This document shows, piece after piece, positions 52,335 to 60,762 of a stretch of DNA of 64,000 bases; the first letter of the stretch is position 1, and each line of letters starts with the position of its first letter. The notes below the pieces were generated by a model that was not told the DNA's origin, did no database searches, and worked only from the letters and a program-made list of their open reading frames with translations. A program made the position numbers and the translations under genes. This stretch comes from Candidatus Thiodictyon syntrophicum. Lineage in GTDB: Bacteria > Pseudomonadota > Gammaproteobacteria > Chromatiales > Chromatiaceae. Location of the stretch: positions 2,691,501-2,755,500 of the forward strand of contig NZ_CP020370.1 in NCBI RefSeq assembly GCF_002813775.1, written 5' to 3'.

Positions 52335-53612
52335 ATGAGACTCTACGACATCATCGCTGCCCTGATCACGCTCGCCGCGCTCTTCAGTTGGTTCAACCAC
52401 CGGTTCCTGAAACTGCCGACCGCGATCGGCCTGATGCTGATTGCGCTGCTGATGTCGCTGACGCTGCTCTCGCCGCTGCCGGGCACCGACGGCCTGGAGC
52501 AGGACGTGAAACGGATGCTCGGCAGTATCGCCTTCGATGAGACGGTGCTGCACGGCATGTTGGGCTTCCTGCTCTTTGCCGGGGCACTGCATGTGCGGCT
52601 CACCGATCTGGCGCGCCACCGTGCGGCCATCCTGGTGCTGGCGAGCCTGGGCGTGCTCATCTCGGCCCTGCTGGTCGGCGCCGGCGCCTGGCTGCTGTTC
52701 CTGCTGCTCGGGCTGCCGGTCCCATTCATCTATTGCCTCCTGTTCGGCACCCTGATCTCGCCGACCGACCCCATCGCGGTGCTCAGTATCTTAAAGCAGG
52801 CCGCGGCGCCCAAGAGCCTGGAGACCAAGATCACCGGGGAGTCACTGTTCAACGACGGCGTGGCCGTGGTGCTGTTCCTGGTCCTGGTGAAGATCGCCGT
52901 CGGCGGCACCGCGGGGATGCATCCGGGCATCTTCCTCGGCGCCTTCTTCACCGAGGCCCTGGGCGGTCTGGCCCTGGGGCTCGGCACCGGCGGCCTGGCC
53001 TATCTCATGATGCGCAGCATCGATAATTACCAGGTCGAGGTGCTCATTACCCTCGCGGTCGCCAGCGGTGCCTATGCGGTGGCCGAGCACTGGCACGTCT
53101 CGGCGCCGATCACGGTCGTCATCGCCGGCCTGCTGATCGGGAATCTGGCGCGCGAAGGGATCTGGTCGGCCGAAACCATGCGCTATGTCGATGCTTTCTG
53201 GGAATTGGTCGACGAGATCCTGAACGCGGTGCTGTTCGTGCTCATTGGGCTGGAGGTCATGGTGATGAAGATGAGCGCGCCCATCCTGCTCGCCGGCCTG
53301 CTGGCCATCCCGCTGGTGCTGGCCGCCCGGGCGGTCAGCACCGGGGTGCCGCTCGCCGCTCTCAAGCGGTTTCGCACCTGGTCGCCGGGTGTAGTCGCCA
53401 TCCTCACCTGGGGCGGGCTGCGCGGCGGCATCTCGGTCGCGATGGCCCTGGCCCTGCCCCATGGGGAGGCCCGCGACATCCTGGTCTCGGTGACCTATGT
53501 GGTGGTGGTCTTCTCGATCCTGGTGCAGGGGCTGACCTTGGCCCCCTTCATCCGCAGCATGGGCAGGAGGGCGGATCTGGAGTTCAGCCAGACCTCGCTT
53601 TCAGTACCGTGA
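52335..53612 (+). CDS. Na+/H+ antiporter of the CPA1 family (NhaP-like)
   Basis: A 425-residue integral membrane protein with about 12 hydrophobic segments. Diagnostic motifs are TLISPTDPIAVLSILK, ESLFNDGVAVVLFLVL with the transport Asp (ND), and WGGLRGGISVAMALALP. It exchanges Na+ (or K+) for protons at the inner membrane for pH and salt balance. ATG at 52335 is chosen; it lies 53 bases after the kinase gene on the same strand, but no functional link is evident. Confidence 0.93.
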   Translation: MRLYDIIAALITLAALFSWFNHRFLKLPTAIGLMLIALLMSLTLLSPLPGTDGLEQDVKRMLGSIAFDETVLHGMLGFLLFAGALHVRLTDLARHRAAILVLASLGVLISALLVGAGAWLLFLLLGLPVPFIYCLLFGTLISPTDPIAVLSILKQAAAPKSLETKITGESLFNDGVAVVLFLVLVKIAVGGTAGMHPGIFLGAFFTEALGGLALGLGTGGLAYLMMRSIDNYQVEVLITLAVASGAYAVAEHWHVSAPITVVIAGLLIGNLAREGIWSAETMRYVDAFWELVDEILNAVLFVLIGLEVMVMKMSAPILLAGLLAIPLVLAARAVSTGVPLAALKRFRTWSPGVVAILTWGGLRGGISVAMALALPHGEARDILVSVTYVVVVFSILVQGLTLAPFIRSMGRRADLEFSQTSLSVP

Positions 53613-53669
53613 AGCCGAATCCCCAATGCTGGTTCAGTTATCGAGCGAGAGGCAAGCGGCAAGAAATTA

Positions 53670-53743
53670 GACAGGATTAACAGGATTTTGCAGGATTAAC
53701 AGGAATAAATCCTGAGAAATCCTGTTAATCCTGTCCATTTGTT
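53670..53743. repeat. AACAGGATT tandem repeats in a hairpin
   Basis: GACAGGATTAACAGGATTTT, CAGGATTAACAGG on one side and CCTGAGAAATCCTGTTAATCC, TGTCC on the other: two to three 9-mers pairing with their inverse. It lies between the converging antiporter and RIO-kinase genes, where it could terminate both. Confidence 0.85.
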
Positions 53744-53791
53744 AACCTCAGGATTATGCTTGAGTGTTATCGGGAACTGAGCCTCGCGCTG

Positions 53792-54637
53792 CTAATCGGC
53801 GTCGCGCGCCTGTTTGCGGCGGACCGCTTCCTCCCGCGCATCATTGATTTCCCGCATGATGCCGTTGATGTCGGCCTCCTTGTTGCGGCCCTTGAAATGG
53901 CCGGTGAGTTTGACCTCGGGCGTCAGATTGCCGCTCTCGTAGATGTACCAGATCTCCTTGCCGTAGCTGGTGGTCAGCAGTTCCGGCGCAAACTGGCCGA
54001 AATAGGCCGCCAGATTGGCGACATCGCGCTCCAGCATCCGGGCGGCATTGTTGTTGGCCGCCGCATCGACCGCCTGGGGCAGATCGATGATCACCGGGCC
54101 CTGGGCGTCGACCAGCACATTGAATTCGGACAGGTCGCCATGGATGAGCCCGCCGCAGAGCATCTTGACGACCTCCGCGATCAGCCGGTCGTGGTAGTCC
54201 AGGGCCTGGGCGGCGGTCAGGTCCAGATCGTTGAGCCGGGGCGCGGCCACGCCGTGCTCATCGGTGATCAGTTCCATGAGCAGCACGCCATCGACGAAGT
54301 GATAGGGCTGGGGTACCCGCACGCCGGCCGCCGCCAGTCGGTAGAGGGCATCGACCTCGGCATTCTGCCACACCTCCTCCTGCTCCTTGCGGCCGAAGCG
54401 CGTGCCCTTTTCCATCGCCCGCGCCTGGCGGCTGTTGCGGACCTTGCGGCCCTCCCGATACAGCGCCTGCTTATGGAAGCCGCGCTGATTCGCCTCCTTA
54501 TAGACCTTGGCACAGCGAACAACGCCGTCGGCCAGCACCACATAGACCGCGGCCTCCTTCCCGCTCTTCAGCGGGCGGATCACCTCATCGATCAGACCGT
54601 CGCGCACCAGTGACTCGAGACTCTTTGGAACTTTCAT
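53792..54637 (-). CDS. RIO1-family serine protein kinase
   Basis: A 281-residue atypical kinase. RIO motifs are SGKEAAVYVV (ATP loop), VVRCAKVYK (Lys), the catalytic loop LIHGDLSEFNVL and the metal loop IIDLPQAVD. The N-terminus MKVPKSLESLVRDGLIDEVI matches bacterial RIO1-like proteins. Its role in bacteria is poorly known; archaeal and eukaryotic relatives act in ribosome maturation. The 487 bases upstream (54638-55124) hold no gene that I can support. Confidence 0.92.
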   Translation of the reverse strand: MKVPKSLESLVRDGLIDEVIRPLKSGKEAAVYVVLADGVVRCAKVYKEANQRGFHKQALYREGRKVRNSRQARAMEKGTRFGRKEQEEVWQNAEVDALYRLAAAGVRVPQPYHFVDGVLLMELITDEHGVAAPRLNDLDLTAAQALDYHDRLIAEVVKMLCGGLIHGDLSEFNVLVDAQGPVIIDLPQAVDAAANNNAARMLERDVANLAAYFGQFAPELLTTSYGKEIWYIYESGNLTPEVKLTGHFKGRNKEADINGIMREINDAREEAVRRKQARDAD

Positions 54638-55124
54638 CGTCGTCCTTTCTGCATGGCCGGCGGGTGGCGAGCCTGGCGGGTGGGGGCCGGCAGGTCCGGC
54701 GACCGATCACGGCCGGTGACAGGCCCCGCGCGCCGCCGCGCCGCGGGTGGGCGGCCGGCGGGCGCTGGGGCCGCAGCAACCGGGAGGACCGGACCTGCCC
54801 GGCCAGAGGGCGATTATGGACGTTGCAGGTCCGCGTAGGGTAGAGGATTCGCCGCGGTACCCGGTTAGGCAGCCGCCGGGGCGGCGCCGTCCGACAGATC
54901 GGGAACCCCAGCCTGGCCTTATTGCCGGCATGATCGAGGACAGGTTGCCGGGTCGTGGCGCCCTGGTCAGGATGCATGGAGGCCGGCGCGCGGTGGGCGG
55001 TTCGGTTTCGCAACTTGCAGCCTCCCACTTGCGTGTACTAGCCATAAACTTTTCAGTTGGTTAAACTGACTTAGGGTCGTTCGATCCCGGCCCCTTATGA
55101 CACTGATGCCTGCAGGAGCACACC

Positions 55125-55391
55125 ATGACCGCGATCGTCTTCGACACCCTGAAATACGCCGACCGCCTGGAGAGCGCCGGGATTCCGCGCGACCAAGCCA
55201 AGGCCGAGGCCGAAGCCCTGGCCGATGTGTTGGGCACGGCGGAAGTCGTCACGCGCAAGGATCTGCAGATCGAACTGGCGCCGATCCGTGCCGAACTGAC
55301 CCTGCTCAAGTGGATGGTCGGCCTGTCGTTGGCACTGTCCACCGGCATCCTGGCCCTGCTGGCGCGCATCGCCTTCTTGTTGCCGCGGTAG
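55125..55391 (+). CDS. DUF1640-like small membrane protein
   Basis: An 88-residue protein with the CCDC90/DUF1640 layout: an N-terminal TAIVFDTLKYADRLESAGIP, a coiled-coil (AKAEAEALADVLGTAEVVTR, DLQIELAPIRAELTLLKWM) and one C-terminal transmembrane helix (LSLALSTGILALLARIAFLL). Such proteins are numerous in purple sulfur bacteria and are of unknown function; the eukaryotic relative MCUR1 is mitochondrial. The ATG follows GCAGGAGCACACC. Confidence 0.78.
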   Translation: MTAIVFDTLKYADRLESAGIPRDQAKAEAEALADVLGTAEVVTRKDLQIELAPIRAELTLLKWMVGLSLALSTGILALLARIAFLLPR

Positions 55392-55401
55392 GATTGTCCG
55401 A

Positions 55402-55503
55402 TCAACTCCGGGTCTGAAAAACGTCTTCGAGGACTCGAGCGTCCAGCACCCGGTCGGTCCAGGATTCGAGCTCCGCTTCCTTAGCCTGCTCCAGCCGTTG
55501 ATC
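55402..55503 (-). pseudogene. C-terminal relic of a Rpn/DUF4351-type protein, cut by the IS66 element
   Basis: The 33 codons before the stop at 55402 read QRLEQAKEAELESWTDRVLD, ARVLEDVFQTRS. That is the usual ending of DUF4351/Rpn-family putative nucleases (L..W.DR.LDA..LE.VF). The sequence stops at the left end of the IS66-type element, and I do not find the rest on its other side. Confidence 0.5.
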
Positions 55504-55655
55504 GTGTCCTTCCGGCAAGGCCGCATGAATGCCGAGCGCGGTTCCGGTAGCGTGGGAGCCCCGCGTCCTTGGCGAACCCAAGGCCCGCCGTTGTCGCTGT
55601 TGGCGGAGCGGGCGAGCCGCCAGTACCAAGCTGGGATGACGTCTGCCTGCCCGTG

Positions 55656-56289
55656 CTCGGCGTTAGCTCCCGGGGGCAGCGCCTCGGCCCGCGCCTCGGC
55701 GGTGAATTTCAGGATGCGCATGGTGGTGTCGTCGTTGTAGAGCACCGTGCCCTGCGCCGCCTGCCGGGCCAGTTCCTCCACCGCGGGGGTGAGGCACGGC
55801 GCGGCCGCCGCGACGACGTCCCATTGGGTGGTGGCCGGCAGGGGGATGGCCAGCGCCTGCTCCAGGCGTTGGATGCGATGAAACGGCAGCCCGCAGCCGT
55901 ATTTCAGCAAGGCGATCATGGCAGCGGCGGTCGCGTCGTATTTCGCCGCGCCCACGCCCGCGGGGGGTTCGGCCGTAAACACCGTGCCGCACAGCCCACA
56001 GCGCAGCCGCTCCAGGGTGTAGACCTGCGCCTGCAGGGGCGCCACCCCGGTGACGTGCACCAAGACGGCGGGCTCCTGGCGTTGGACATAGACCCGGCCG
56101 GTGCAACCGGGCTCGGGACAGGGGTCGCACTGCTTCCTCGGTCAGCCGCGCCAAGGTGTCGACCGCCGCCTTGAGGGTGGCGTGGTCATCCACCGGCAGC
56201 GCTTGGGTACGGGTGCGCTCGACAATGGCATCCAACTGCGCGATCGGGACCGACACCCGCGGGGTGCGCGGGTTCTTACGTCGGCTCAT
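55656..56289 (-). pseudogene. tnpC: IS66 transposase TnpC, frameshifted and C-terminally truncated
   Basis: ATG at 56289 begins SRRKNPRTPRVSVPIAQLDA and runs to LTEEA. The frame then shifts near 56130, and the protein continues in another frame (GCTGRVYVQRQEPAVLVHVTG, CGLCGTVFTAEPPAGVGAAK, TVLYNDDTTMRILKF with the first catalytic Asp). Homology ends at PPGANAE near 55656; the rest of the DDE domain is missing. It overlaps tnpB by ATGA. Confidence 0.8.
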
Positions 56290-56717
56290 GCCGCGACTGG
56301 CCGGTGGTGCAGGAGCGTCGTGTTCATACACGGCGTTATGCCGCATCGTACACCGTCAGGTCCCGCCCCCGGCGTCAGCGCCCGCCACACCGGCGCCCCT
56401 GCCGCGGCGCGCCAATCCCCACCGGCGAGCAACACGGCCAACTCCTGGGGGGCCAGCAGCTGTCCCGGCGGCCCGCTCGGCCAGTGCCGAAAACGGCCTT
56501 CGGACAGGCGCTTCTGACACAGCCAGAAGCCTTGGCCGTCGTAGACCAACAGCTTGATCGCGGTCCCGCGGCGGTTGCGGAAGACGAAGAGCGCTCCGCT
56601 CATGGGCTCGTCAGCCAAGACCTGGCGTACCCGCCGGGCGAGACCATCAATACCTTGGCGGAAGTCCGCCGGGGCCGTCGCGACCAACACCCGTAGCTGC
56701 GGGGTCAGAGCGAGCAC
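56286..56717 (-). CDS. tnpB: IS66 Orf2 (TnpB)
   Basis: A 143-residue accessory protein of IS66 elements. The signature is PADFRQGIDGLARRVRQVL, SGALFVFRNRRGTAIKLLVY, DGQGFWLCQKRLSEGRF. GTG at 56717 (VLALTPQLRV) is taken as the start and overlaps tnpA's end. It appears intact, although the element cannot transpose without tnpC. Confidence 0.88.
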   Translation of the reverse strand: MLALTPQLRVLVATAPADFRQGIDGLARRVRQVLADEPMSGALFVFRNRRGTAIKLLVYDGQGFWLCQKRLSEGRFRHWPSGPPGQLLAPQELAVLLAGGDWRAAAGAPVWRALTPGAGPDGVRCGITPCMNTTLLHHRPVAA

Positions 56718-57115
56718 GGTGCCGCCTCCCAAAGGCTGCGTGCCACCGTCGCGACCTCGCCGGTCGCCGTCCCCGTCCACTCGATGCGCAACGAACGACC
56801 ACGGGCGTCGGACAGGGTCAGCACGCAGCCCGGCCCCGACGGTGGTAAGCCCAGCATCATTTCCACAAAGGCCGGCGGCGCCGTGGTGGGCACCGGCGGG
56901 GGCGCTGTCCGCGCCGTCAGCCGCCGCTTCAAACCGGCGTAGTCCAGCCGCAGCGTCGCGGCGACCTTGCTCACCCCATGGCGGGCGGCCAGTTCAACCG
57001 CCCGCGACCACAGTTCCGCGGGAATGCGCGCGCCCTGGGACGTGGTGTTGCGCCAGTGGGCAAAGGCCGCGGCCGTCTGCGCCAGATCGGCCGCGGCGGG
57101 AAGTGACAGTGACAT
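56705..57115 (-). CDS. tnpA: IS66 Orf1 (TnpA)
   Basis: A 136-residue protein that reads as IS66 TnpA: a helix-turn-helix region (IPAELWSRAVELAARHGVSK, VAATLRLDYAGLKRRL), a Pro-rich linker, and a C-terminal beta part (LRIEWTGTATGEVATVARSL). The start at 57115 is the first gene inside the right inverted repeat. Confidence 0.85.
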   Translation of the reverse strand: MSLSLPAAADLAQTAAAFAHWRNTTSQGARIPAELWSRAVELAARHGVSKVAATLRLDYAGLKRRLTARTAPPPVPTTAPPAFVEMMLGLPPSGPGCVLTLSDARGRSLRIEWTGTATGEVATVARSLWEAAPCSL

Positions 57116-57787
57116 CGTGGAGCCTCCGGATCACCAAAAACGGGGCTCCTACGCTACCGGGCCAGGGACGGGATTTCATGCAGCCTTACCGGAAGGACAC
57201 AATGGAGCGCAACCTATACCGGCTCTTGGATATGGCCGATACATGAAGGCTTCTTGGTAGCAACCTAACTCGTTGAAGCCGATATCCGAGGATTTTTCGA
57301 GCATATGGACCACGACTGGCTGCTGAAGATGCTCTCGTTACGGATCGACGACCGCGCCTTTCTCAATCTCATCTGCAAATGGCTCAAGGCGGGAATTCTG
57401 GACACCCACGGAACGGTGCTCCATCCTGAAACGGGGACTCCCCAAGGCGGAATCGTTTCGCCCGTGCTGGCGAACCTCTATCTGCACTATGCGCTGGGTT
57501 TCGAGCTGTTCTGGTTTATCGACCGGGAAGGCATTCCACGGGTGAAGCGTCGCACCGCCCGCAAGCGATTGCAAGGGGCGATTCGGCGCGTGAAGGAATG
57601 GATCAAGAGCCACCGGCACCTGCCGGGCATGGAGTTTATCAAAGGACTCAATCGGCGGCTGGTAGGGCATTACAATTACTATGGTCTACGGGGCAACTCG
57701 GCGGACCTGTGGCGCTTCTACCGAACGGCCGTCGTCTGCGCGTTCAAGTGGCTGAACCGGCGCGGGGGCAAGCGTAAGAGCTTCACA

Positions 57788-59172
57788 GGGTGCGGCCTCC
57801 GAATAATGTGCCTAACCGTAGCACTCAGCCCCAAACTGGTCGATCTTCTGCCAGAACTGTGCCCATCGTCCGGTGGTCTGCGTCAGTGCGCGTAGGCTGA
57901 GCACAATCTTGGCCCCTTTGTTCTTCCAGCGCATCCCGGAGGCACATAGCCGTTGCTTGACCAAGGTCTTGCAGGCGGCCTCGGTGACGCCCGATCCGAT
58001 CGGCAGTCCCGCGGCGACGAAGCCCGGGTAGTCCATTTGATGGCGATGGTTGGTGAAGTAGGTCCAAGCGCTGAGAACGTCGTCGCGCAGCGTCTGCGAG
58101 AGGGTGTGCCGCTGCGACAGGCGCGCGGCCTCGCCGATGAGCAGGTCAAGGGCGGCGGGGTCGTGCTTGAGCGTCGTGCAGTGCGCGCTCTGCCACTGCG
58201 CGCGCGGGCCCTCGGCGTGGCGCTGCGGATGGGTCGCTTGGGCGATTTTGCCCACGTATTCCGTTGCATGGAAAAAATCGATCAACTGGCGGTCGGTGTG
58301 TTGCTCGAGGAACCGCCAGTTGCTTGCCGCCCCGTCGGCGATGCCCAGGTACAGTGCCTCGGGGAGGTGCCGCTTGACGCGTTGGATCTCGCGCTCCATG
58401 CGTTGCCGGAACTCCTGCTTGCCGTACTCGGGTGCCGCAGCGAGGTAGATGGTGTGCTGGCGCTCGCCCTCGCCGTCGTAAAGCGAGAGGGTTCCGACCA
58501 TGGCTTCGCGCCAGCCCGCACTGTCGGCCATGGGGATCATGGCGCCGTCGAGGCTGACCACGACGGTCGCGATGGGCGTCTCAAGCGCCGGCATCGCGTA
58601 CTCCCAGTCCTCCTCTTTGGCCGTGGCGATGGTGCCTACCCACTCCGCAACATTTTGAATATACGAGGTAGCGATCGTCCGACCGTGGTTCTGCTCAAGG
58701 TCAGTCTGCACCGCGCGCACGTTGAGCTGCGCATACTTGTGGCTGAGTTGACTGGCGAATCGGGGGGTCGCCCCGCGCACGATCCGCGCCTGGTGCTCGA
58801 GCGGACAGTAGATCCGCCCGCCGCGCGAGCTTTGGTAGACATAACGCTCGACCTCGACCGGCCCGTAAGGCGTCTGGTACTCCTTCGGATCGCGCCCGCG
58901 CGCGGTCAGCTTGATCGCGCCGACACGGATCGCACTGCCGTCGGTGTCGAAACGCTGCAGCGCCTCCTCGGTGGCGCAGCGCCCCACCGCGTTGGTGGCC
59001 TCCTGGATGGCTCCTTCCATGTCCAGCAGGCTACCGCTGAGCCGCACCGTTACCTCGACCGTCACCTCGTCACCCGAGATCCTGACTACCTTCGCCACGA
59101 CTGCACCTTCTCGTCTAGTCACAGAAGGTTACGAAATACTCCTCAAAGGCACATCATGTCAAGGCCGCACCC
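57788..59172 (-). mobile_element. ISKra4-family insertion sequence with 8-bp target duplication
   Basis: 1385 bp bounded by inverted repeats that match at 21 of 26 positions (GGGTGCGGCCT...ATGTGCCT). GCTTCACA is present on both sides (57780-57787 and 59173-59180). Removing the element and one copy restores the RT reading frame exactly, which fixes the ends to the base. One intact transposase gene lies inside. Confidence 0.93.
57812..59122 (-). CDS. ISKra4-family DDE transposase
   Basis: A 436-residue transposase. ISKra4 features are GAIKLTARGRDPKEYQTPYG, VEVERYVYQSSRGGRIYCPL in the N-terminal region, and the RNase H core VVVSLDGAMIPMAD (first Asp), YLGIADGAASNWRFL (second Asp) and the late Glu in PIGSGVTEAACKTLVKQR. 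The gene is full length and fills the element. Confidence 0.93.
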   Translation of the reverse strand: MTRREGAVVAKVVRISGDEVTVEVTVRLSGSLLDMEGAIQEATNAVGRCATEEALQRFDTDGSAIRVGAIKLTARGRDPKEYQTPYGPVEVERYVYQSSRGGRIYCPLEHQARIVRGATPRFASQLSHKYAQLNVRAVQTDLEQNHGRTIATSYIQNVAEWVGTIATAKEEDWEYAMPALETPIATVVVSLDGAMIPMADSAGWREAMVGTLSLYDGEGERQHTIYLAAAPEYGKQEFRQRMEREIQRVKRHLPEALYLGIADGAASNWRFLEQHTDRQLIDFFHATEYVGKIAQATHPQRHAEGPRAQWQSAHCTTLKHDPAALDLLIGEAARLSQRHTLSQTLRDDVLSAWTYFTNHRHQMDYPGFVAAGLPIGSGVTEAACKTLVKQRLCASGMRWKNKGAKIVLSLRALTQTTGRWAQFWQKIDQFGAECYG

Positions 59173-59313
59173 GCTTCACATGGGCGGCCTTCGGTCGCGC
59201 CATCGAAAAGCTTGGTATCGCCAAACCCCGCATCACCGAGTCGCGCTGCTTGCAATACGAACTGGTGTTTGCGTAAAACCTCGCGCTCGCTTGATGAGCG
59301 AGTACGACCGAAG

Positions 59314-59346
59314 GAACCGGATGCGGGAAAACTGCACGTCCGGGTC
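59314..59346 (+). ncRNA. group II intron domain V of the split intron
   Basis: GAACCGGA pairs with TCCGGGTC (one A.G mismatch), with a CG bulge, a five-pair upper stem and a GAAAA loop. It lies 37 bases after the RT stop, in the expected place, with a domain VI-like stem following and the intron 3' end near 59380 (CCCTAC). Confidence 0.75.
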
Positions 59347-59398
59347 TGTGGCGGGGGCCCCGGGTAACCGGAGTCCCTACGCCGGAGCGATTTTGTGT

Positions 59399-59725
59399 TC
59401 ATGCAGCTTTTGAGAGTGTTTGATTTAGGACATGCCAGAATGTTGATGTTTGTTCAGGTTTTTGATCAAAAAAGTCCTCAAAAAATCCAGGAACATTCAA
59501 GGAAGCCGGGTAAGAATACTGTTCCCCGTCGGTGCCAAACTCGGTAACCCAATCTGGGGGATGCTGCGCATCAATGACATCGAAAAGATCAAGCGGATAG
59601 AGGTAAGGCTTCCCTTTATCATTCAAGATTCTAAAGTCGTTTGCTTCGATTCCAATAACGAAATACGGCTGGGATGCCGAAAGCTCCGGATAGTGCGGGC
59701 TCGATGACTTGAGGCGAACAATCAT
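59399..59725 (-). CDS. putative immunity protein in an AT-rich island
   Basis: A 108-residue acidic soluble protein (IVRLKSSSPHYPELSASQPY, FVIGIEANDFRILNDKGKPY, LDLFDVIDAQHPPDWVTEFG). Base composition is clearly more AT-rich than in the rest of the window. The ATG at 59725 lies one base after the stop of a small toxin-like ORF, the spacing usual for toxin-tip/immunity pairs of Rhs, CDI or T6SS effectors. I recognise no named family. Confidence 0.6.
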   Translation of the reverse strand: MIVRLKSSSPHYPELSASQPYFVIGIEANDFRILNDKGKPYLYPLDLFDVIDAQHPPDWVTEFGTDGEQYSYPASLNVPGFFEDFFDQKPEQTSTFWHVLNQTLSKAA

Positions 59726-59726
59726 T

Positions 59727-59930
59727 TTACGAGACAACCTTCAGTTTCGTTTCAAATCGGCCGATACCATAATGTTCGTACCAATGATATTCATAGTCGG
59801 CACCCTTGTACTCAAATTCAGGACTACTCTTCTTAACCCATCCGGACCGCTTTCCGCCATACATGTCAACTAACCGCTGAACATCCCGAATACGCTCCCC
59901 CTTCGCGATAACTCGGGATTTGGCAATCAA
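59727..59930 (-). pseudogene. toxin-tip-like ORF (C-terminal part only)
   Basis: 67 residues: VIAKGERIRDVQRLVDMYGG, KRSGWVKKSSPEFEYKGADY, EYHWYEHYGIGRFETKLKVV. The DVQRLV..YGG...W.KKSS and HWYE...GIGR pattern is like the last domain of some polymorphic toxins (recalled, not searched). The frame is open a little further upstream but has no proper start, and a coherent stretch in another frame (VKKQLEDRDNRTYERFD, near 59935-59980) suggests a frameshift. The conventional carrier protein is absent. Confidence 0.35.
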
Positions 59931-59990
59931 ATCTTTCGTAAGTTCGATTATCGCGATCCTCCAACTGCTTCTTCACGCTAAAGCGCGTTC

Positions 59991-60487
59991 TTAGATCGAC
60001 AATTTGACGTAAGACCAGCCTCCGGCCGTCGTTCTATTTTCGGAATATGGTTTTCCGTCACTGGTTTTAATGAGTTTAGATACGCTGAAAGGCTGATCTA
60101 GACGTATCAGCCTTCTAATATGCAGCAGATTTACGCTTTCCTCGCCTTCGACTGTCGACGAGTTATAAACGCCTTCTTCATTTGGCTGAAGAGCCCAAAT
60201 AATGCGAGTGATTGCCTTATACTTTGAAGATGGTAAGGTCCTTTTGTCGTCCCAGCCTACAATCTCTGCTTGGTAAGCGACTATTGAAAGGTCATCGGTC
60301 TTAGAAATATAGAGTACAACGGGCGCTTCACATGTGGGCGGGTGCTCTGCGAGTTTCTTGATTGCTTGTGCTTTGTACGGCTGAAGGAACAGAATATGAT
60401 CTGGAAGATATTCTTTAATCTTGAGAACTTCTTGGAGGACATCCTCATATACGCCGTTAAGAAAGAGATCTTCTGCGTTTTCTGAGA
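59991..60487 (-). pseudogene. hypothetical gene truncated at its 5' end by the IS91-type element
   Basis: 165 codons without a start, entering directly from the element end at 60488: AEDLFLNGVYEDVLQEVLKI, PYKAQAIKKLAEHPPTCEAP, VVLYISKTDDLSIVAYQAEI, VGWDDKRTLPSSKYKA, and ending SVSKLIKTSDGKPYSENRTT, AGGWSYVKLSI. It is a coherent protein, AT-rich like its neighbours. It resembles an unnamed family of hypothetical proteins that I recall but cannot name. The missing 5' part is not on the other side of the element. Confidence 0.65.
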
Positions 60488-60762
60488 GTTGGACTAATCC
60501 GCTCCTGGCACGACGCCTGCTGCGGCCGCGGTCCTCTTTAAGAGAGCGGATTGTATCCCGGAGGCCGGGTCGCCGGTCGGTGTCGGACCGGGTTGCAGCG
60601 CCCGCGCAGCGCCCGGTGCGGCACCAAGCGGGCGTCCGTGTGGCGCTGCCGGACGATTCAGCGGCGTCTTGGAGATGAAGTGTAGACGATTTTCCAGCGG
60701 TTGGGCGAGCGCGAGCGCAGGCCGCGGGCGGCCTGTCCCGGACGGCCGGTGAACGCTGGTGC

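Larger units (their letters stand above)
55504..57200 (-). mobile_element. IS66-family element, internally deleted
   Basis: Long imperfect inverted repeats (about 60 bp, both starting GTGTCCTTCCGG and ending near GGAGCCCCG) bound 1697 bp carrying tnpA, tnpB and the front of tnpC. Normal IS66 elements are about 2.5 kb, so roughly 0.9 kb of tnpC is missing. No 8-bp direct duplication flanks the ends (CGTTGATC versus AATGGAGC), so the surroundings were rearranged afterwards. Confidence 0.8.
57272..59276 (+). pseudogene. group II intron reverse transcriptase remnant, split by an ISKra4-type element
   Basis: The frame opens in RT domain 3 without a start (VEADIRGFFEHMDHDWLLKM), continues LHPETGTPQGGIVSPVLANL, and then jumps from YLHYAL to GFELFWFIDREGIPRVKRRT. 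This removes about 60 residues including the YADD active site. The maturase part (LNRRLVGHYNYYGLRGNS, FKWLNRRGGKRKSFT) is interrupted at 57787 by the IS and resumes exactly in frame at 59178 (FTWAAFGRAIEKLGIAKPRI) to the stop at 59276. The N-terminal half is missing at 57271, where IS66-side DNA joins. Confidence 0.85.
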
